Below are positions 44,257 through 55,504 of a stretch of DNA of 64,000 bases, in pieces; within the stretch, counting starts at the first letter, position 1, and the number at the start of each line of letters is the position of its first letter. The notes beneath the pieces were generated by a model. The model saw only the letters and a program-made list of their open reading frames with translations, was not told the DNA's origin and searched no databases. The position numbers and the translations under genes are program-made. The DNA comes from Ascarosepion bandense. Lineage: Eukaryota > Mollusca > Cephalopoda > Sepiida > Sepiidae. Location of the stretch: assembly GCA_037127315.1 (NCBI GenBank), contig JBBBDQ010001028.1, positions 2,656,001 through 2,720,000 on the forward strand, read 5' to 3'.

Positions 44257-45130
44257 CAATATTTCGCAAAGGCAGAGTATTTAGCCACGTGAATACAATT
44301 TTCCTCCATATGGCCTGTTTTTTTTTCTACATTTTTTACATAATGGGTATTTCCTGCATTTCTCGTTGTAGTGCCTATGCATCTAGCACTTGAAAAATCT
44401 GAAGGTGTTGGATATGTATTGTCGATTGTAAATCTATTTTTTAATTCTTTTAGGACTGCAAATTTATTGAAAGTTAGAATATTCCTTTGTTTGAATTGTT
44501 GACCTTTTTATGCTTATTCTTATAATATTAGTGACCCCTTGTTTTCTTAAGGCAGAATTTATTTCCTCTATTGTAGACAAGAAGAATTCTCTATTTCTGA
44601 TATCTTCCTTTGTAGTGTGGTTAAGCTTCACATATTAAATCGTGGAAAGACTTCATTTTCATTATGTTACCTGTGTGTTTCGTATTGTTCGCGGCTACAA
44701 GAAAATTGACGATATCGGGGATTGGCCCCGCTGATAATTATTTCTTCAATCACGTATAGGGGCAGACTAGCCAGAGGGGTTTCCTGTAGAAATTCAATTA
44801 TGGTGGAGATAGAGAATTTCATTCGATTTCAATTTCTGATTCAGAATTTGGGTGATTCCGTTTTGTTTTTTTGTTTGATTTTGTTATGGATTTTTTAAAA
44901 TTCTTCCACCACACATTGCCAATTTTTGTGAATTTACCAAATGGGTTAAACCCAGTCATGTTTGTTGATACGGTAATACATTGACTAGTCGTAAAAGAAC
45001 TTTGATACTCTGCTAATGTTGGGGTACAGTACCATCCAACAACTAATACCTTAGTATCAAACAGTGGCCAAAGTTTCCTTTTCGACTCATTTGACCACCA
45101 ACCACCGCCTTCTAACACTTTCAAAATATT

Positions 45131-45620
45131 GAAAGATTGTGTATTATTCGTTATGAGTCAATATCAAACTTCATTTTGCAGATGCTAGGGCTTGACACTA
45201 ACTGATTGATCGGATCGGGTCTCTTTGACCACACATCTTATCCAAGAAACTGACTAAAAAGGTGTGTTATCTGTTATTTGACCACTTATAGTCACGGGTC
45301 ACGGACTGCTCAGCCATCATATTTCCGTCCTCTGTCATTAAGAGAAGCTACCCACCGCAAACAGGTGGCCTCATGACACGAGTTAGTCTTATCCCTCTTG
45401 CTAGAGGTGCAGTTTGCGTATTTTTGAGTCCCTGACGACTTGGCGGGTTCTTAATAGAAGAATATTTAGGGAAGAAGAGAAATATTACTTCTCACATATT
45501 CACTTATACACCAGGGTCATACACTGCTTAGCCATCAGGTTTGCGTCCTCAGTCATAACGAGTCACTATCCACGGCAAACTGGTAGCTTCATTATGTGTG
45601 TGTTTTACTACTCCGCTGAG
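45131..45620 (-). repeat. LINE family C 5' region with a doubled segment
   Basis: Two diverged copies of one segment (about 45292-45385 and 45510-45600) share CACTGCTTAGCCATCA-type words, CGTCCTC(T/A)GTCAT, GAAGCTACC/CACTATCC and GCAAAC(A/T)GGT. An inverted relative lies at 56700-56780, also just upstream of a LINE C ORF1, so this is probably the element's 5' untranslated region. Confidence 0.5.
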
Positions 45621-48053
45621 TTTCAGTCGATGCATTCTACAACTCTAGATACATCTAAGGTAATCTCTATTGAGATGAAATACATACAGAAAACAATAGC
45701 ATAAGAGAATTGCAACAGAACACAATTATATCTTAAGCCATTAATCGCTAATTGTTTCTTCCCTAGGCTCCTAAGTCATCTTGAAGTAAAGAAAAAAGTT
45801 TCTCTTGGAGTTATATTTAGAATTTATTTTCATAATTACATGCTCACAAAAATGTAAGTCGGTGTGTGGGAAAATAATCCATTAAACCTAACAACGCCAT
45901 AAAATTGCCACAATATTTTAAATCTAAACTGTCAGATGCACACATTTGAAGAATCATTTCGACAACAGATAATAACAAAATGTGAATTTAATACGCAAAA
46001 TTCTCTCGAAAAAATTTAGTAAGTATGATCCAGAATGTCAGTGTCAGTTATTCTATTTTTATTTTAACGAACCAAATATGTCTTACATTTTAAAAATACA
46101 AAGCAACTCTCCCTAAGCTTCCACTGACCTGCCAATAATTGCCTCTGTTGCATTTCAATTGCGTTGTTGAATACTGAAAGTTGGGAAAGAGTCTGTTGTA
46201 TGCTAATAAGGTTAAAGGCAAACGACGCACCAAAAAATAAGAACATTAACCATGTTTCTCATATTATGTATGATGTTTTATTCAGGGATTCACCTGTTCG
46301 TCCGAGTGGGTGATACTTTGAAATAGACGAAATCAATTTTTAAAATTTTAGCCACTCTACACCAACAAATAGAAATAACTCTAAAGATTTTAATATTTTA
46401 CGCACATCTAAATACTAACAACTTTCATACAACAAACATTTACTCATATTGGCTTTGGTGTATAAACTAATTCTCTGAAAGATTGTTTTATATTTTCTTT
46501 TTCAATTAAATATATTCACCACTTGAATCTTTTCCCAAACTGTCTTAATGTCCGAATGCATCTTTTCCTCAGAACATATAATCATTTTGAGAAGAAACTG
46601 CAAGCTTTTTCATCGAAGAACTAGCAAAAAACTACAGATTCGGAATGACATGGTTGTGCTAACCATTGTAAGCCAAGTATGGTTACTGAAGACTGTTTTC
46701 GTGCCATTGTAAATGTATCTTGTGTCGCTTATGTGCAAACAGAACTATATTTTTGGCTAAGAAATCACAGACTACTTAACTTGGAACGCTTATAATATAG
46801 AAAACAAACGGCTAAAATATTGAATTCCTCTTCCGCATTTACGGGAAAGTTATGGCAATATAATTCATTTACATTGGAATTCTATTTCCAGATTTATTTC
46901 TGCTCTCGGCAAGAGATTGTGATGTCGATTCAATCAAAAGTCTTATATTTCATGGTTTTCCTTCAGAAGCAAGAAAATTAAATTATCTCTGAAATGTGTT
47001 ATTTTATTTCACCTTATTCTCGATTGAATTCATACGAAAACAGCCTTGTGCCGAATTTCCGAAAGACCCTTTTTTTCCTTCACGTTGATTTCATATAAAA
47101 CCCTTAAAACATCTCTTGCCAAGTTGCTCTGCAGATGTTTTCAGGTAGAAGACGATTGATAGAAAGTTACTTTCAAAAAAGAAGTAAAAATTAATCTCTG
47201 CACGGGTTTTATTCTATTGTGTTGAGATTCAAACATTGAACATATTACTTCGGATATTTAATTTTTAATTTCAAGAACGATTACTCTAGTTTTATTTATT
47301 TTCTTTTTATCTACACTACTGACATGATACTAATGCACAAGACGTAAGGCAGTGTCTCGCACACAGCCCCTTTCATCTTGTAAGGTTAACAAGAACATCT
47401 TGTAGAGAAGATTCTACTTGTCTTTAAATATATCCGAGAAAACAAGCGTACATTTGGGAAAACGCAATTATCATAAACTAACTTAAAAGTCAAACTCCGT
47501 GCGGATTTTTAAGCTACCTCCCCCGGCTGAAATATGAAAATGAGATTTGATTTATCTTAGAAAACAGCAATGATAATTTTGAAGAAATAATTTTGAATTC
47601 TTCAAAACAACATTTAAACTCTGATTAGAACTATGTGTCCAATTCCGTTGAAAGACTTATTTAATTCAAAATTCCGATCTAGTTTCAAATTCCAGTTCAG
47701 CCCGAAAACTGAGTTCTTTAAGTAATAAACCTCGTGGAACTTCAAAACATCACGTCACGAAAACTCTCACTTGAACTCTTTGAATTTTGAAGAAATAAAA
47801 TTGAATTTCCTCAATTCAAAGTTTTGAAGATATTTTAAACTCAATTTAAAAACAGACATTTTTAAATTTAAAGTTTTTAATGTTACCTAATATAAATTTT
47901 TAAAAATTAAATCGATAATTTTAAATCAAGTTATTTTAAAAGTTGAATATTTAAATGTTCCCTCCTAATCCGGACACAAATTCAAACACTAGATGTTCAA
48001 GTAATAGATGAAGATGGATTAGATTTATCTAAGTACATCTCTCTCTCATTCAC

Positions 48054-48057
<4 letters not shown>
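45621..48057. other. Unassigned AT-rich sequence
   Basis: The longest stretch of the window without a recognised element. No exon, RNA gene or repeat could be called. It may be intergenic or intronic host DNA. Confidence 0.5.

Positions 48058-48102
<45 letters not shown>
48058..48102. repeat. (CT)n microsatellite
   Basis: About 22 uninterrupted CT units, preceded by imperfect CTCTCTCATTCACTCACT. Confidence 0.95.
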
Positions 48103-48104
<2 letters not shown>

Positions 48105-48169
48105 GCGAGAAACCGTGAACTTTTTCCTTAGAGTGTAGATTTATTGTTGTTATTATTAATAATATTACT

Positions 48170-49371
48170 TGTTTTTTGTATGATATATTAAGTGTACATA
48201 ATAGTATTTATGTCGCTACACTTGTTTCGAGTCTAAAATTGACTTTCTTCAGTCTGGTGAGTTTACATATCGAGGTCCGTTTATTTTTCTGATGGCCAAA
48301 ATATCGTGTATATAAGTGGTGATCAGGTCAGAAAGTTCATAAGCGTGCGTGTTTGTTAACTTTTTTTTTACAGTCAAGCGTTAAATCTCTTCGGTTTTGG
48401 AAGTCAGACACCTTTCGTTGGCCATAAAATTTTTTACACTGTCTTGCGAAATTTGATTTCGTTTTTATAGTTCAAAATTGTTTTCAGCGATTTTGATTCA
48501 GTTCTACTCTACGGGTTTTCTAGTGTCTGTGTGTGTCTTAGGTTTTTTATTTTATTTTGTTGAGGGAACGCTTGTTTTTTGTATAAATATTTTTCTGTAT
48601 CATGATCGTGTCATAATCTGCATTTTGCATAATAGGCATTAATCTGAATCTACCTCCACTACATTCGTTTAAATGTTGGAAAACGTATAATTTCTTGTTA
48701 TTGGCTGTTTAATGTTACTTCGGTGCAGGGCTATTTTTTATGTAGGCCTTGTGTCACCCCACATATATTTTTGCGCTTTCATTGCATTTTAGATCATAGA
48801 TTACGTTTTTAGATTTGCAGCTCAGATTTGTATTTATTTCGAATGAAGATGTGTTTTCGAACTTGAAGCAGTTTCCTTCTATTGTTATGTTGCACACCTC
48901 ACATCTTTTTTCTTGCATTTTGTGACCCACTGTATTGTATGTAGCCCAACTTTTGATGAGGCTGGTATGTTTTTAAATTTTTGGTTTGGCGTTTGCTTTT
49001 AATTATTTTGCTTGTCTTTAAGATTTCCTTTATTTTGTCATTTTCGTTGAGTAATTCTATGAGTCTTTTTTTTAATTTTTGTTGTATGTGAATATGCAGG
49101 CGAGAAAGTATTCTTTTTTTTTCGTTTTTTTTTATTCCGGAGAGATTCTAATGGTGTTTCTTCTGCCAGTTGGAAACCCCTGTTTAATAGTGGACTGGGT
49201 ATCCTTTTATTTGTAGTGTTTTTGTATTTCCTCTGGGCGTATTTTACGAAGGGTTTCGTCAGATACTATTGTGCAAATTCGTCGTGCTAGGGAGTAGGGA
49301 ATAGATTTCAGACAACGTTTAGAGTGGTAGATCTTTAAATGGAGATATTGTTGGGATCTGTGGGTGTATGG
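48170..49371 (-). mobile_element. Penelope-like element, GIY-YIG region and 3' end (PLE3)
   Basis: The terminus carries a hammerhead-like hairpin on the minus strand at 48252-48224: CTGAAGA, A, AGTC, loop, GACT, C, GAAAC. Upstream on that strand, decayed coding reads LQIKGYPVHY (about 49195), KKRLIELLNENDKIKEILKT (about 49030-49080), MQEKRCEVCNITIEGNCFKF (about 48860-48920), LSCKSKNVIYDLKCNESAK, IYVG (about 48750) and, after a TGA and a shift, VFQHLNECSGGRFRLMP (about 48630-48680). The RC..C zinc-finger pair, the NVIY.L.C block and the YVG form the standard lead-in to a PLE endonuclease. The RT body is missing or unrecognisable. Confidence 0.8.

Positions 49372-49399
<28 letters not shown>
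49372..49399. repeat. (TA)n microsatellite
   Basis: About 14 TA units at the upstream edge of PLE3. Confidence 0.9.
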
Positions 49400-49403
<4 letters not shown>

Positions 49404-50149
49404 CAGAATTAGTTATGTTAACATTAACTCAGGAAAAAAGCTGGTAGATTAGCAAAGTTGATTTAGAAACGATACTGAAAAAAAAATTCAGTCATAAAAA
49501 TTCCATTGACCAGTTACAATAAATTTGGCAGTGACGTACACTTAATAGGGAAAAAAGTTATATAGCGTTTATTGGCAAGTGATACGATATCCAGTGCGTG
49601 CTTTTCACGTCTAAATATTTCTCTAAGCGTTAAGTGAAGGAGAAGCCGATATTTGAAATGCAAATATAAAGATTTTTTAATAAAATGACTGACTCTTTGG
49701 CATTTATAGTTTTGGCAGAAACAGTAATAAAATTTGGCATTGAGTGTAAATCCCATCAAAACAGAAACAGAGAATTGGCTCTCAATACGTTTCAGCATGT
49801 GCTAACTAAAATAATCTTTGGTTTGGAGACTATGGTTATAGTCTATGAACAATTACGAAAAGGAAGAGTTGAAAAATGGCGATCCATATTCCGTGATTAT
49901 CGTATGTTACATGAAATGAATTTTAAATGAAAATTTAAACATAAATATAAATCCAACAGATTCAGTGGAAATTTAATTGTGCCAGAGAAAATCATTAGCC
50001 TCAAGAGTGCAATATGAGCTCTTGGAAAATATTTACGGAGATATTAAGTTTATAAGTCCCAAAAATACAAACATGGGCTAGTGGACTTAAAGAGAGATAA
50101 TTAAAACATCCGGAAAAAAAACAATATACGTTAGTGATTGAAATAAAAT
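49400..50149. other. Unassigned sequence
   Basis: Overlapping frames of 81 and 94 codons at 49.5-49.9 kb on opposite strands show no motif; the plus-strand frame ends in KGRVEKWRSIFRDYRMLHEM. No exon could be supported. Confidence 0.4.
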
Positions 50150-50250
50150 GTTCGGTTCAAAATTCTCATAACCTGAAGAAATCCGGAGCGTATAACGGTA
50201 GAAACATAGTGAATATGAACAATCTATAAATAATATAGTTTAAATTACAG
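50150..50250 (+). mobile_element. Foldback element, right-half fragment
   Basis: GTTCGGTTCAAAATTCTCAT, ACCTGAAGAAATCCGGAGCG, TATAACGGTAGAAACATAG in right-arm order. CTGAAGA begins at 50173; the stem is weakened. Confidence 0.55.
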
Positions 50251-50329
50251 TAAATTAGAGGTTGAAGGATGTTTGTTAAACTTTCTCAAAGCTGATCTTA
50301 GCTTGAAGACTTCTTTACATTTTCAACTA

Positions 50330-50905
50330 TAGCCTGTTGTGACTTTTGGTCCTGAATTTTCGGGATGCATTTTTTTGTTGCAGAGATGAAGATTTCCGTA
50401 AAATCATTGATTCTACTTCAATTCCTTTTACAGAACATTTGATTTTAAGTTTGTATCATTTTGCTCAGCCTATTTTCTGAGAGGGGTTTTATCGTTATGT
50501 TCTGAATTTTTACAACTATTGGTAAGTGATTGCCACTGCAAGTGTCTGTCAGTTCCTTCCATGAAAGATCTACATAAAGTGATGGATCAGATATGGATAA
50601 TTATATTGCAGAGTAACCGTCAAGTAATGGATTTATGTATGTTAGGGTTTTATCATTATAATTGCATAAATCATTGTTATTAATTATTGTTCCTGGGGCC
50701 CTCCGTTTTATTTAGTAACAATTAATGTTCCTTAGTATCATAAAAAGTGCAGGGGGTTGCCATGCGATTTCATTAATTATTTACTAGTTTATTCAGTGCG
50801 ATATATAATGGGCAGATTTTTATTTAGTCACTTTAACAGCAGTCGCTTGTAAAGTCGTTGTTGTTAAATTTGTTTCACTTTGGTATATATCATTCCTATA
50901 TACCG
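50330..50905 (-). pseudogene. LINE family C endonuclease C-terminal remnant
   Basis: Minus-strand coding reads RAPGTIINNNDLCNYNDKT (about 50650-50710), TYINPLLDGYSAI, LSISDPSLYVDLSWKELTDT (about 50555-50610), CSGNHLPIVVKIQNITIKPL (about 50490-50550) and LSKMIQT. The end of an EEP-type nuclease is recognisable: LSI.DPSL..DL.W and the GNH(L/F)PI box in place of SDHFPI. Only short frames survive. Confidence 0.7.
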
Positions 50906-51140
50906 ACTGACGCTCAAAGCCTAGCATCATGTGTATAGTTTTATTGCTGGTAATCTTTATTTTCAGTTTGCCATTTTCCTTAAGGCATGTTTACTGAAGT
51001 CAAACGACAGCCGTTGACAGGTCTGTTATTAACAGATGCAGTTCATTTATGTTTACGCGTTTATTCTCGACAGCTCCATTGGATTATTTGATACATGATT
51101 ACTTAATGTTTTCGGGGTTTGACTTAGTATGTGGGCGTGA
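50906..51140. other. Unassigned sequence
   Basis: ATTGCTGGTAATCTTTATTT near 50943 is one isolated minisatellite-like unit. Nothing else seen. Confidence 0.35.
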
Positions 51141-51146
51141 TTTATT
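51141..51146 (-). promoter_or_regulatory. Possible polyadenylation signal AATAAA
   Basis: AATAAA on the minus strand about 90 bp past the stop of the candidate exon. AT-rich DNA yields such hexamers by chance. Confidence 0.25.
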
Positions 51147-51234
51147 TTTCCGACGTTTTAAGTTTACAGTTTTTGGTTGTTTGTGGTTTCTGGCTTTCCA
51201 CCCCTATTGACCGCTTTTCTAGTCCAAGTAGGGG

Positions 51235-51500
51235 TCAAATTTCTGTGATGGGAATTAGAATGTTCTCACTCCGATTCGCAAAACCATCAATCCCCAGGAT
51301 CCCATCCACAGACATTTCGAGTCGCCACTCACAACAAACAGGAGATGTCATTGGTGTGGTGGGGGTAGTCCTCGGAAGAGGTTCAGTTGGCGTATTCTGG
51401 TGTATTCTGAACATCATTTTTCTTATCACAACGATAACAAAAATGATGAAGACAATATTCCGCGTGTAAATATCCTGATTTTTGTATGCTTGCACGTTAT
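51235..51500 (-). CDS. Candidate host terminal exon, single-pass membrane protein tail
   Basis: On the minus strand a pyrimidine-rich CCTCCCTTGTTCAG ends at 51501, a good splice acceptor. From there one frame is open for 87 codons to a TGA at 51237-51235. It encodes NVQAYKNQDIYTR, a hydrophobic helix NIVFIIFVIVVI with positive RKMMFR after it, a Thr/Pro-rich spacer (TPTEPLPRTTPTTP), a CC pair, and an acidic-hydrophobic end (DGILGIDGFANRSE). An AATAAA lies about 90 bp downstream (51146-51141). The interval is richer in G and C than its surroundings. I do not recognise the protein. The plus strand is also open (51131-51469), which is a reason for doubt. No other exon of the same gene could be found here. 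Confidence 0.35.
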
Positions 51501-52074
51501 CTGAACAAGGGAGGTTACTTAGCGTGAACCTAACTTCGTAGAGCTTGTTTCATGTCTTCATGTTTTACCTACAAATGCACTGATCTTTATTTTGAAAGTG
51601 TTTAATTCTAGAGGAAATGCTGGCGTATGGAAAGCTATAAACCTGTCACAAGGAGACATATTTCTAGCAGATATCAAATGCGAGAAATCATTTGTAAACG
51701 AAAAATATGGAGCTGTTGAAGTGTTTTCAAAAGTACTTTTACATTGTAACATAAATTCACTGTAGTTTCTAATTTACTGTGATTTGCATTAAACCTTTTA
51801 TATCAAAATTTGGAGTGATGGAAACATTCTAATTTTATTTGGTAGTGTTTTCCTAATTCTAGAAATAAATAACTAAAATTTAAAATTTATGATTGCTATT
51901 GTTGCAGTCTTGCTGCAATTTTCTCATAGATTATTTTTCTAAAAGATTATTCCGTCAGATACGTATTTAGGAATCGCATAAACAAATTCTAATTCAAATC
52001 GTGTAACTTTTTTTATGTAGAACGTTAATGCTTACAGACACTAATTTAAGGTGATTGCTTTATTCTATCAATCG
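51501..52074. other. Unassigned AT-rich sequence
   Basis: If the candidate exon is real, this would be intron. Nothing else recognised. Confidence 0.4.
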
Positions 52075-52245
52075 ACATTCATTTGACGGATTCTTAGGAT
52101 ATGTTCATATGAATAGAATATGTATTAATATTTTTTTCGAAAATGCTGATAATATTTTTTTTTAATTGCTGGTAATATTTCTTTTTCAGTGCATTGCTTG
52201 TAAAATTTGATCTAAAAAATATTGCTAGTATTTTTACGAATAACA
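52075..52245 (+). repeat. D1 fragment with a few minisatellite units
   Basis: CTTAGGATATGTTCATATGA and AGAATATGTATTAATA, then about four degraded units (AATGCTGATAATATTTT, ATTGCTGGTAATATTTC, CATTGCTTGTAAAATTTGAT). Another D1 head (TACGACATATCAACTTCAAT) is at about 52656. Confidence 0.6.
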
Positions 52246-52334
52246 ATCATTTTGTATACATTCAGAGAGTTTTTAACTCCAGGATGTAGGTTATCCTCAT
52301 ACCCAGGACATTGGAAGTTATTTGTTAAAATTAA

Positions 52335-52640
52335 TTTTGTCTTACGTTTTAGATGTGTTGTAACAATGAGAATAAGCAAACTAATACTTAATATCAGAAG
52401 GCGATACTTAAAGATTTTAGGGAATATAATGAGGGAAGATGGTTGGAAAAATTAATGCTCATAGGTTATATTGTGGACAGACCTGTAAACATAAAATAAC
52501 TAACGCTCAACTTGACAAAGTGAGCTTGAGTGAATGCCTGGTGTTGCAGGTTTTAGAAAAGATAACAAATATAAAATTTATTAAAAGGTACAAAGGAAAG
52601 CATGATGTGGAGAACCGTGGTTGTCCACGTCCTGAAGGAT
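52335..52640 (+). pseudogene. LINE family B remnant, C-terminal tail
   Basis: The plus strand reads LILNIRRRYLKILGNIMRED (about 52380-52440), then shifted frames with TLNLTK, LLKGTKESMMWRTVVVHVLK (about 52575-52632). The first block matches the family's RR.LKFLGHIMRK signature and the last its W+..+.HVLK end. Shifts and stops throughout. Confidence 0.7.
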
Positions 52641-53088
52641 TTTAGTTTATTTTGTTTTACGACATATCAACTTCAATGTCGTCCTGAAGGGACATGGCAA
52701 ATAAATAGAAGTATTTTGTAAGGAAGAAGTCTCTAATTTTCTACAAATATAATGCATTGCATTTTATGTACAATACGATAGCTGTAGTTATCTAAAATTT
52801 TAGGCTACAATCAATATTTCGATTATTCTATGAAGTCTTTAAAAGAAAAAAAGGTTGACAATGAACAAAACAATCAAGGAGAAGCTTCGATGTCTTCTAT
52901 GCACTTTAATTGATTTGTGTCATTGAAAAAAAGGATAGTTTGTTTCTTCAGCAGCTACTCTTTTCAGCCTGCATCCACCGTGGATGTCTTTCCCATCCAA
53001 ATAGTTCCATAAAGGTTTTACTGATTTTTCATGATTTTCCCACCATAAAGTTAGACCAGGATAGAAAAAGCTCTGCCATAAACATCTA

Positions 53089-53089
<1 letters not shown>
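52641..53089. other. Unassigned sequence with a D1 head
   Basis: Only the short D1 head near 52656 is recognised. Confidence 0.4.

Positions 53090-53169
<80 letters not shown>
53090..53169. repeat. Compound (CA)n(TA)n microsatellite
   Basis: About 19 CA units pass into about 20 TA units, as at 9.6 kb. Confidence 0.95.
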
Positions 53170-53171
<2 letters not shown>

Positions 53172-53671
53172 CTATGAACGGATGAAAAAAGCAGTCTAAA
53201 ACACTTGCCTTTTTAGGAAAAATCGCCGAAATTATTGAAAAGATTCATTGTAAAATTATAAAAGTAAGAAAATTGTCGGGAAGCCGAGATCAATACAAAA
53301 GTGAAAAATATCGATAAATCGAATGGAATATTAAGGAGATCAATTCTTCTATGAAGAATAATATAGAAAAGATAGTAAGAAGTATATGTAGTGATATTTG
53401 ATAATTTTGTTAGGAAGAGGAATATAAATACTTATATTACAGAATTCTACTTTTGTGTCATGCGTAAACGGCAAGTCTGTTACCCAATCTCTTGAAGACT
53501 CACAATACATTTACTTGTGACTGATCATATGAATATGAGCACTGATGTCAAAGATAACAAATAGCATAACATACAAATTAAGCTATTTCAATAAAAAATA
53601 GAGTAAACAAACTGACATGTTCAGCTTGCTATAAAGTACAAAAATGTTTTTAACCTCACATAAAAGAGAAG
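53170..53671. other. Unassigned AT-rich sequence
   Basis: No feature recognised. Confidence 0.4.
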
Positions 53672-53797
53672 TAAAGGAAGTTAAGTTCGACCATGGTGGT
53701 CAAATTTGAGATCGAAGTAGTAGTTAGCAATACACCCGGCAGCAAGCTCTCTGATCAGGACATTAGATGTTTTGAGCAGCGTAGAACCACATCTTAT

Positions 53798-53847
53798 AAT
53801 AATTCTTTGTTGCGATAGAGCTTACTCTATCGCAACAAAGAATTATT
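53798..53847. other. Perfect 23-bp hairpin with 4-base loop
   Basis: AATAATTCTTTGTTGCGATA continues to GAG, then CTTA, then the exact reverse complement. It lies immediately inside the left inverted end of the DNA transposon remnant. A strong RNA or DNA hairpin. Confidence 0.9.
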
Positions 53848-54369
53848 TTCAGATAGTTAGTTTGATGCGTGGGATAATTTGTGCCAAAAATATGTGATTT
53901 TCATTTCTTTCAATGCTTAAGTGAAAGAAATTTAAAAAAAAAACATCTTGAAACAGTTAAAATGTTTCCGTTCTTTTATTATCAAAACAACCAAAAGTTT
54001 CAGCTATAAAGTTTATTTGTAGTTGTTTTAAATTCAAACGATGACTCGAAACTATTAGTTGCTTTCTTAGCAAAGTATTCTTGCTCTAAAGAATAAATCC
54101 AAGAAATATACTCAAATATACAATAGATTCCTGTGTTGTTTCAGCTATACATATATACTAATATTGTTTAAAACAGTTCCTACACTATATACAGATACCC
54201 TTAAAGTTCAGTTTCATTACAAGCATTTTTGCTCAGAAGCCAAATGACATATTATTGCAGGTTTTTATAAAATATTGTACACACCGTCAAGTCTTTTTTA
54301 CATTTAGGATTTTACGTTTTGTTTTATTTACATTAATTGTTAAGATGGAAGATGGATCGTTGACGTGGC

Positions 54370-54573
54370 GGAACAATTTCATGGCTATCTGGCCCTACTG
54401 AACTTACCACCTTGGATGTTTCTTTTAGGGGTGCGTCAAGGATCGTGTCTACCAGGATTTTGCCACACTTCGAAGACACATTGTTGGAGTCGTTCAAACA
54501 TTTGACGTTGATATGCTGCAGTGCCTATAGAAGGAGATGGAATATCATCTTGACATTGTGAGGGCGGCTTGAC
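54370..54573 (+). pseudogene. Transposase C-terminal fragment
   Basis: The plus strand gives AIWPY then, after stops, CVKDRVYQDFATLRRHIVGV, VQTFDVDMLQCL, a TAG where W is usual, and KEMEYHLDIVRAA ending in TGA. The layout WP, G.VKDRVY, L...I, ML...W.E..YR.D..R is typical of Tc1/mariner-type DDE transposases at their C-terminus. The catalytic third acidic residue would sit just before this piece and is not preserved. Confidence 0.6.
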
Positions 54574-54880
54574 TGCTTTGAAGTAACTTGCTAATTTTAT
54601 TATATGTTTTCTTGCTAATTTCTTTATATAAAATGTACTCCTGGTATTTTTACAATAAAATGTTTTGTTTTTGTTTACGGGTTCACTATCTGTCCATAGC
54701 TAAGACCCTAACAGGTGTTACCACTCGAGTAAGGGTGGACCTGGGAACAACAGCTATTAAGAGGTGGTTCTACGCTCCTCAAAACTTTTAATATCCTGAT
54801 CAGAGGCCTTGCTGCCTGGTGCATCGTCATACCCAGGACTACATATCATGGAGACAGCTAAGTAAATTAAGATAGTAAAC

Positions 54881-55504
54881 CCAACCTCGTTTTTAAGTAT
54901 CATGACCCCAGGAATTGAAAAAAAAACTTTGAATTCAAGGGATGTAAATACGAAATAACATTCAGCTTTTAATAGCAAGAGAAACCACATCACGATCAAT
55001 GACCTTGACTTATCTATCCTCCTACAATGTTTAGATTCATGTTAGAGATAAATATCACACCAAACTCTTTCAACTAGCACTAATATTGATTGTTTACCCA
55101 CCAAAAAATATTTAAACAAAAAGACAATGATTTTCTGTACATACGAATAAATTTTAATATGTAAATAATATTTTTGGGCTTCATTCTGATCTCGAACATA
55201 TTTCCTGCGTTATATTACATTTTTTCTGGGCGACGCTGGGTCTCTTTACTAGAGAACAAAAATATAGACACTGATGACTAAACATTACGTTGCATGAAAA
55301 TTAGCTATAATCTCGTAGATATACGCTAAATATGAACTGAATGCAATCTATTTTCTCAGGATCGGTTTGATTGTACGATGCCTGTTATTTGCGTTGTCTG
55401 TCTATCTCTTCTGCTTTAGATTTCAGATGCGAATAAGTCATCCTAAGATTAATATCAAGGGTTCTGTTTCGATCAGATTTCGCTATCTATTCTCACTTTA
55501 ATAT
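54881..55504. other. Unassigned AT-rich sequence
   Basis: No feature recognised. Confidence 0.4.

Larger units (their letters stand above)
42830..45130 (-). mobile_element. LINE family C remnant: ORF1 with zinc knuckles and endonuclease
   Basis: Minus strand. ORF1: 45124-44819 is open (STNMTGFNPFGKFTKIGNVW, then WKNFKKSITKSNKKTKRN), followed by decayed coding and CCHC-type knuckles at about 44395-44270 (HYNEKCRKYPLCKKCRKK, TGHMEENC). Endonuclease: about 43330-43020 reads FNSQNN-like with GDLKKQTKSQFTDKFIVNND, then LCLLNRKKNDTSI, LVECDSADYLEFFWIVYDN and ISDHFSILL. These are the end portions of an apurinic-like (EEP) nuclease with the SDH catalytic box. Then PWFDGGCKKVIKLHK at about 42905, the start of the linker to RT. 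The domain order fits an I-like element. (TA)n tracts, a foldback half and a tRNA-like SINE interrupt it. Dead. Confidence 0.7.
53672..54880 (+). mobile_element. DNA transposon remnant with inverted ends, Tc1/mariner-like
   Basis: About 100 bp at 53690-53796 (read on the minus strand) and 54757-54860 (plus strand) match: GTGGTTCTACGCT(G/C)CTCAAAAC, TCCTGATCAGAG, CTTGCTGCC(G/T)GGTG. They face outwards as terminal inverted repeats would. Between them, near the right end, lies transposase C-terminal coding. The exact tips and a TA duplication could not be fixed. The left side has lost the transposase N-terminus, so this is a deletion derivative. Confidence 0.6.
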
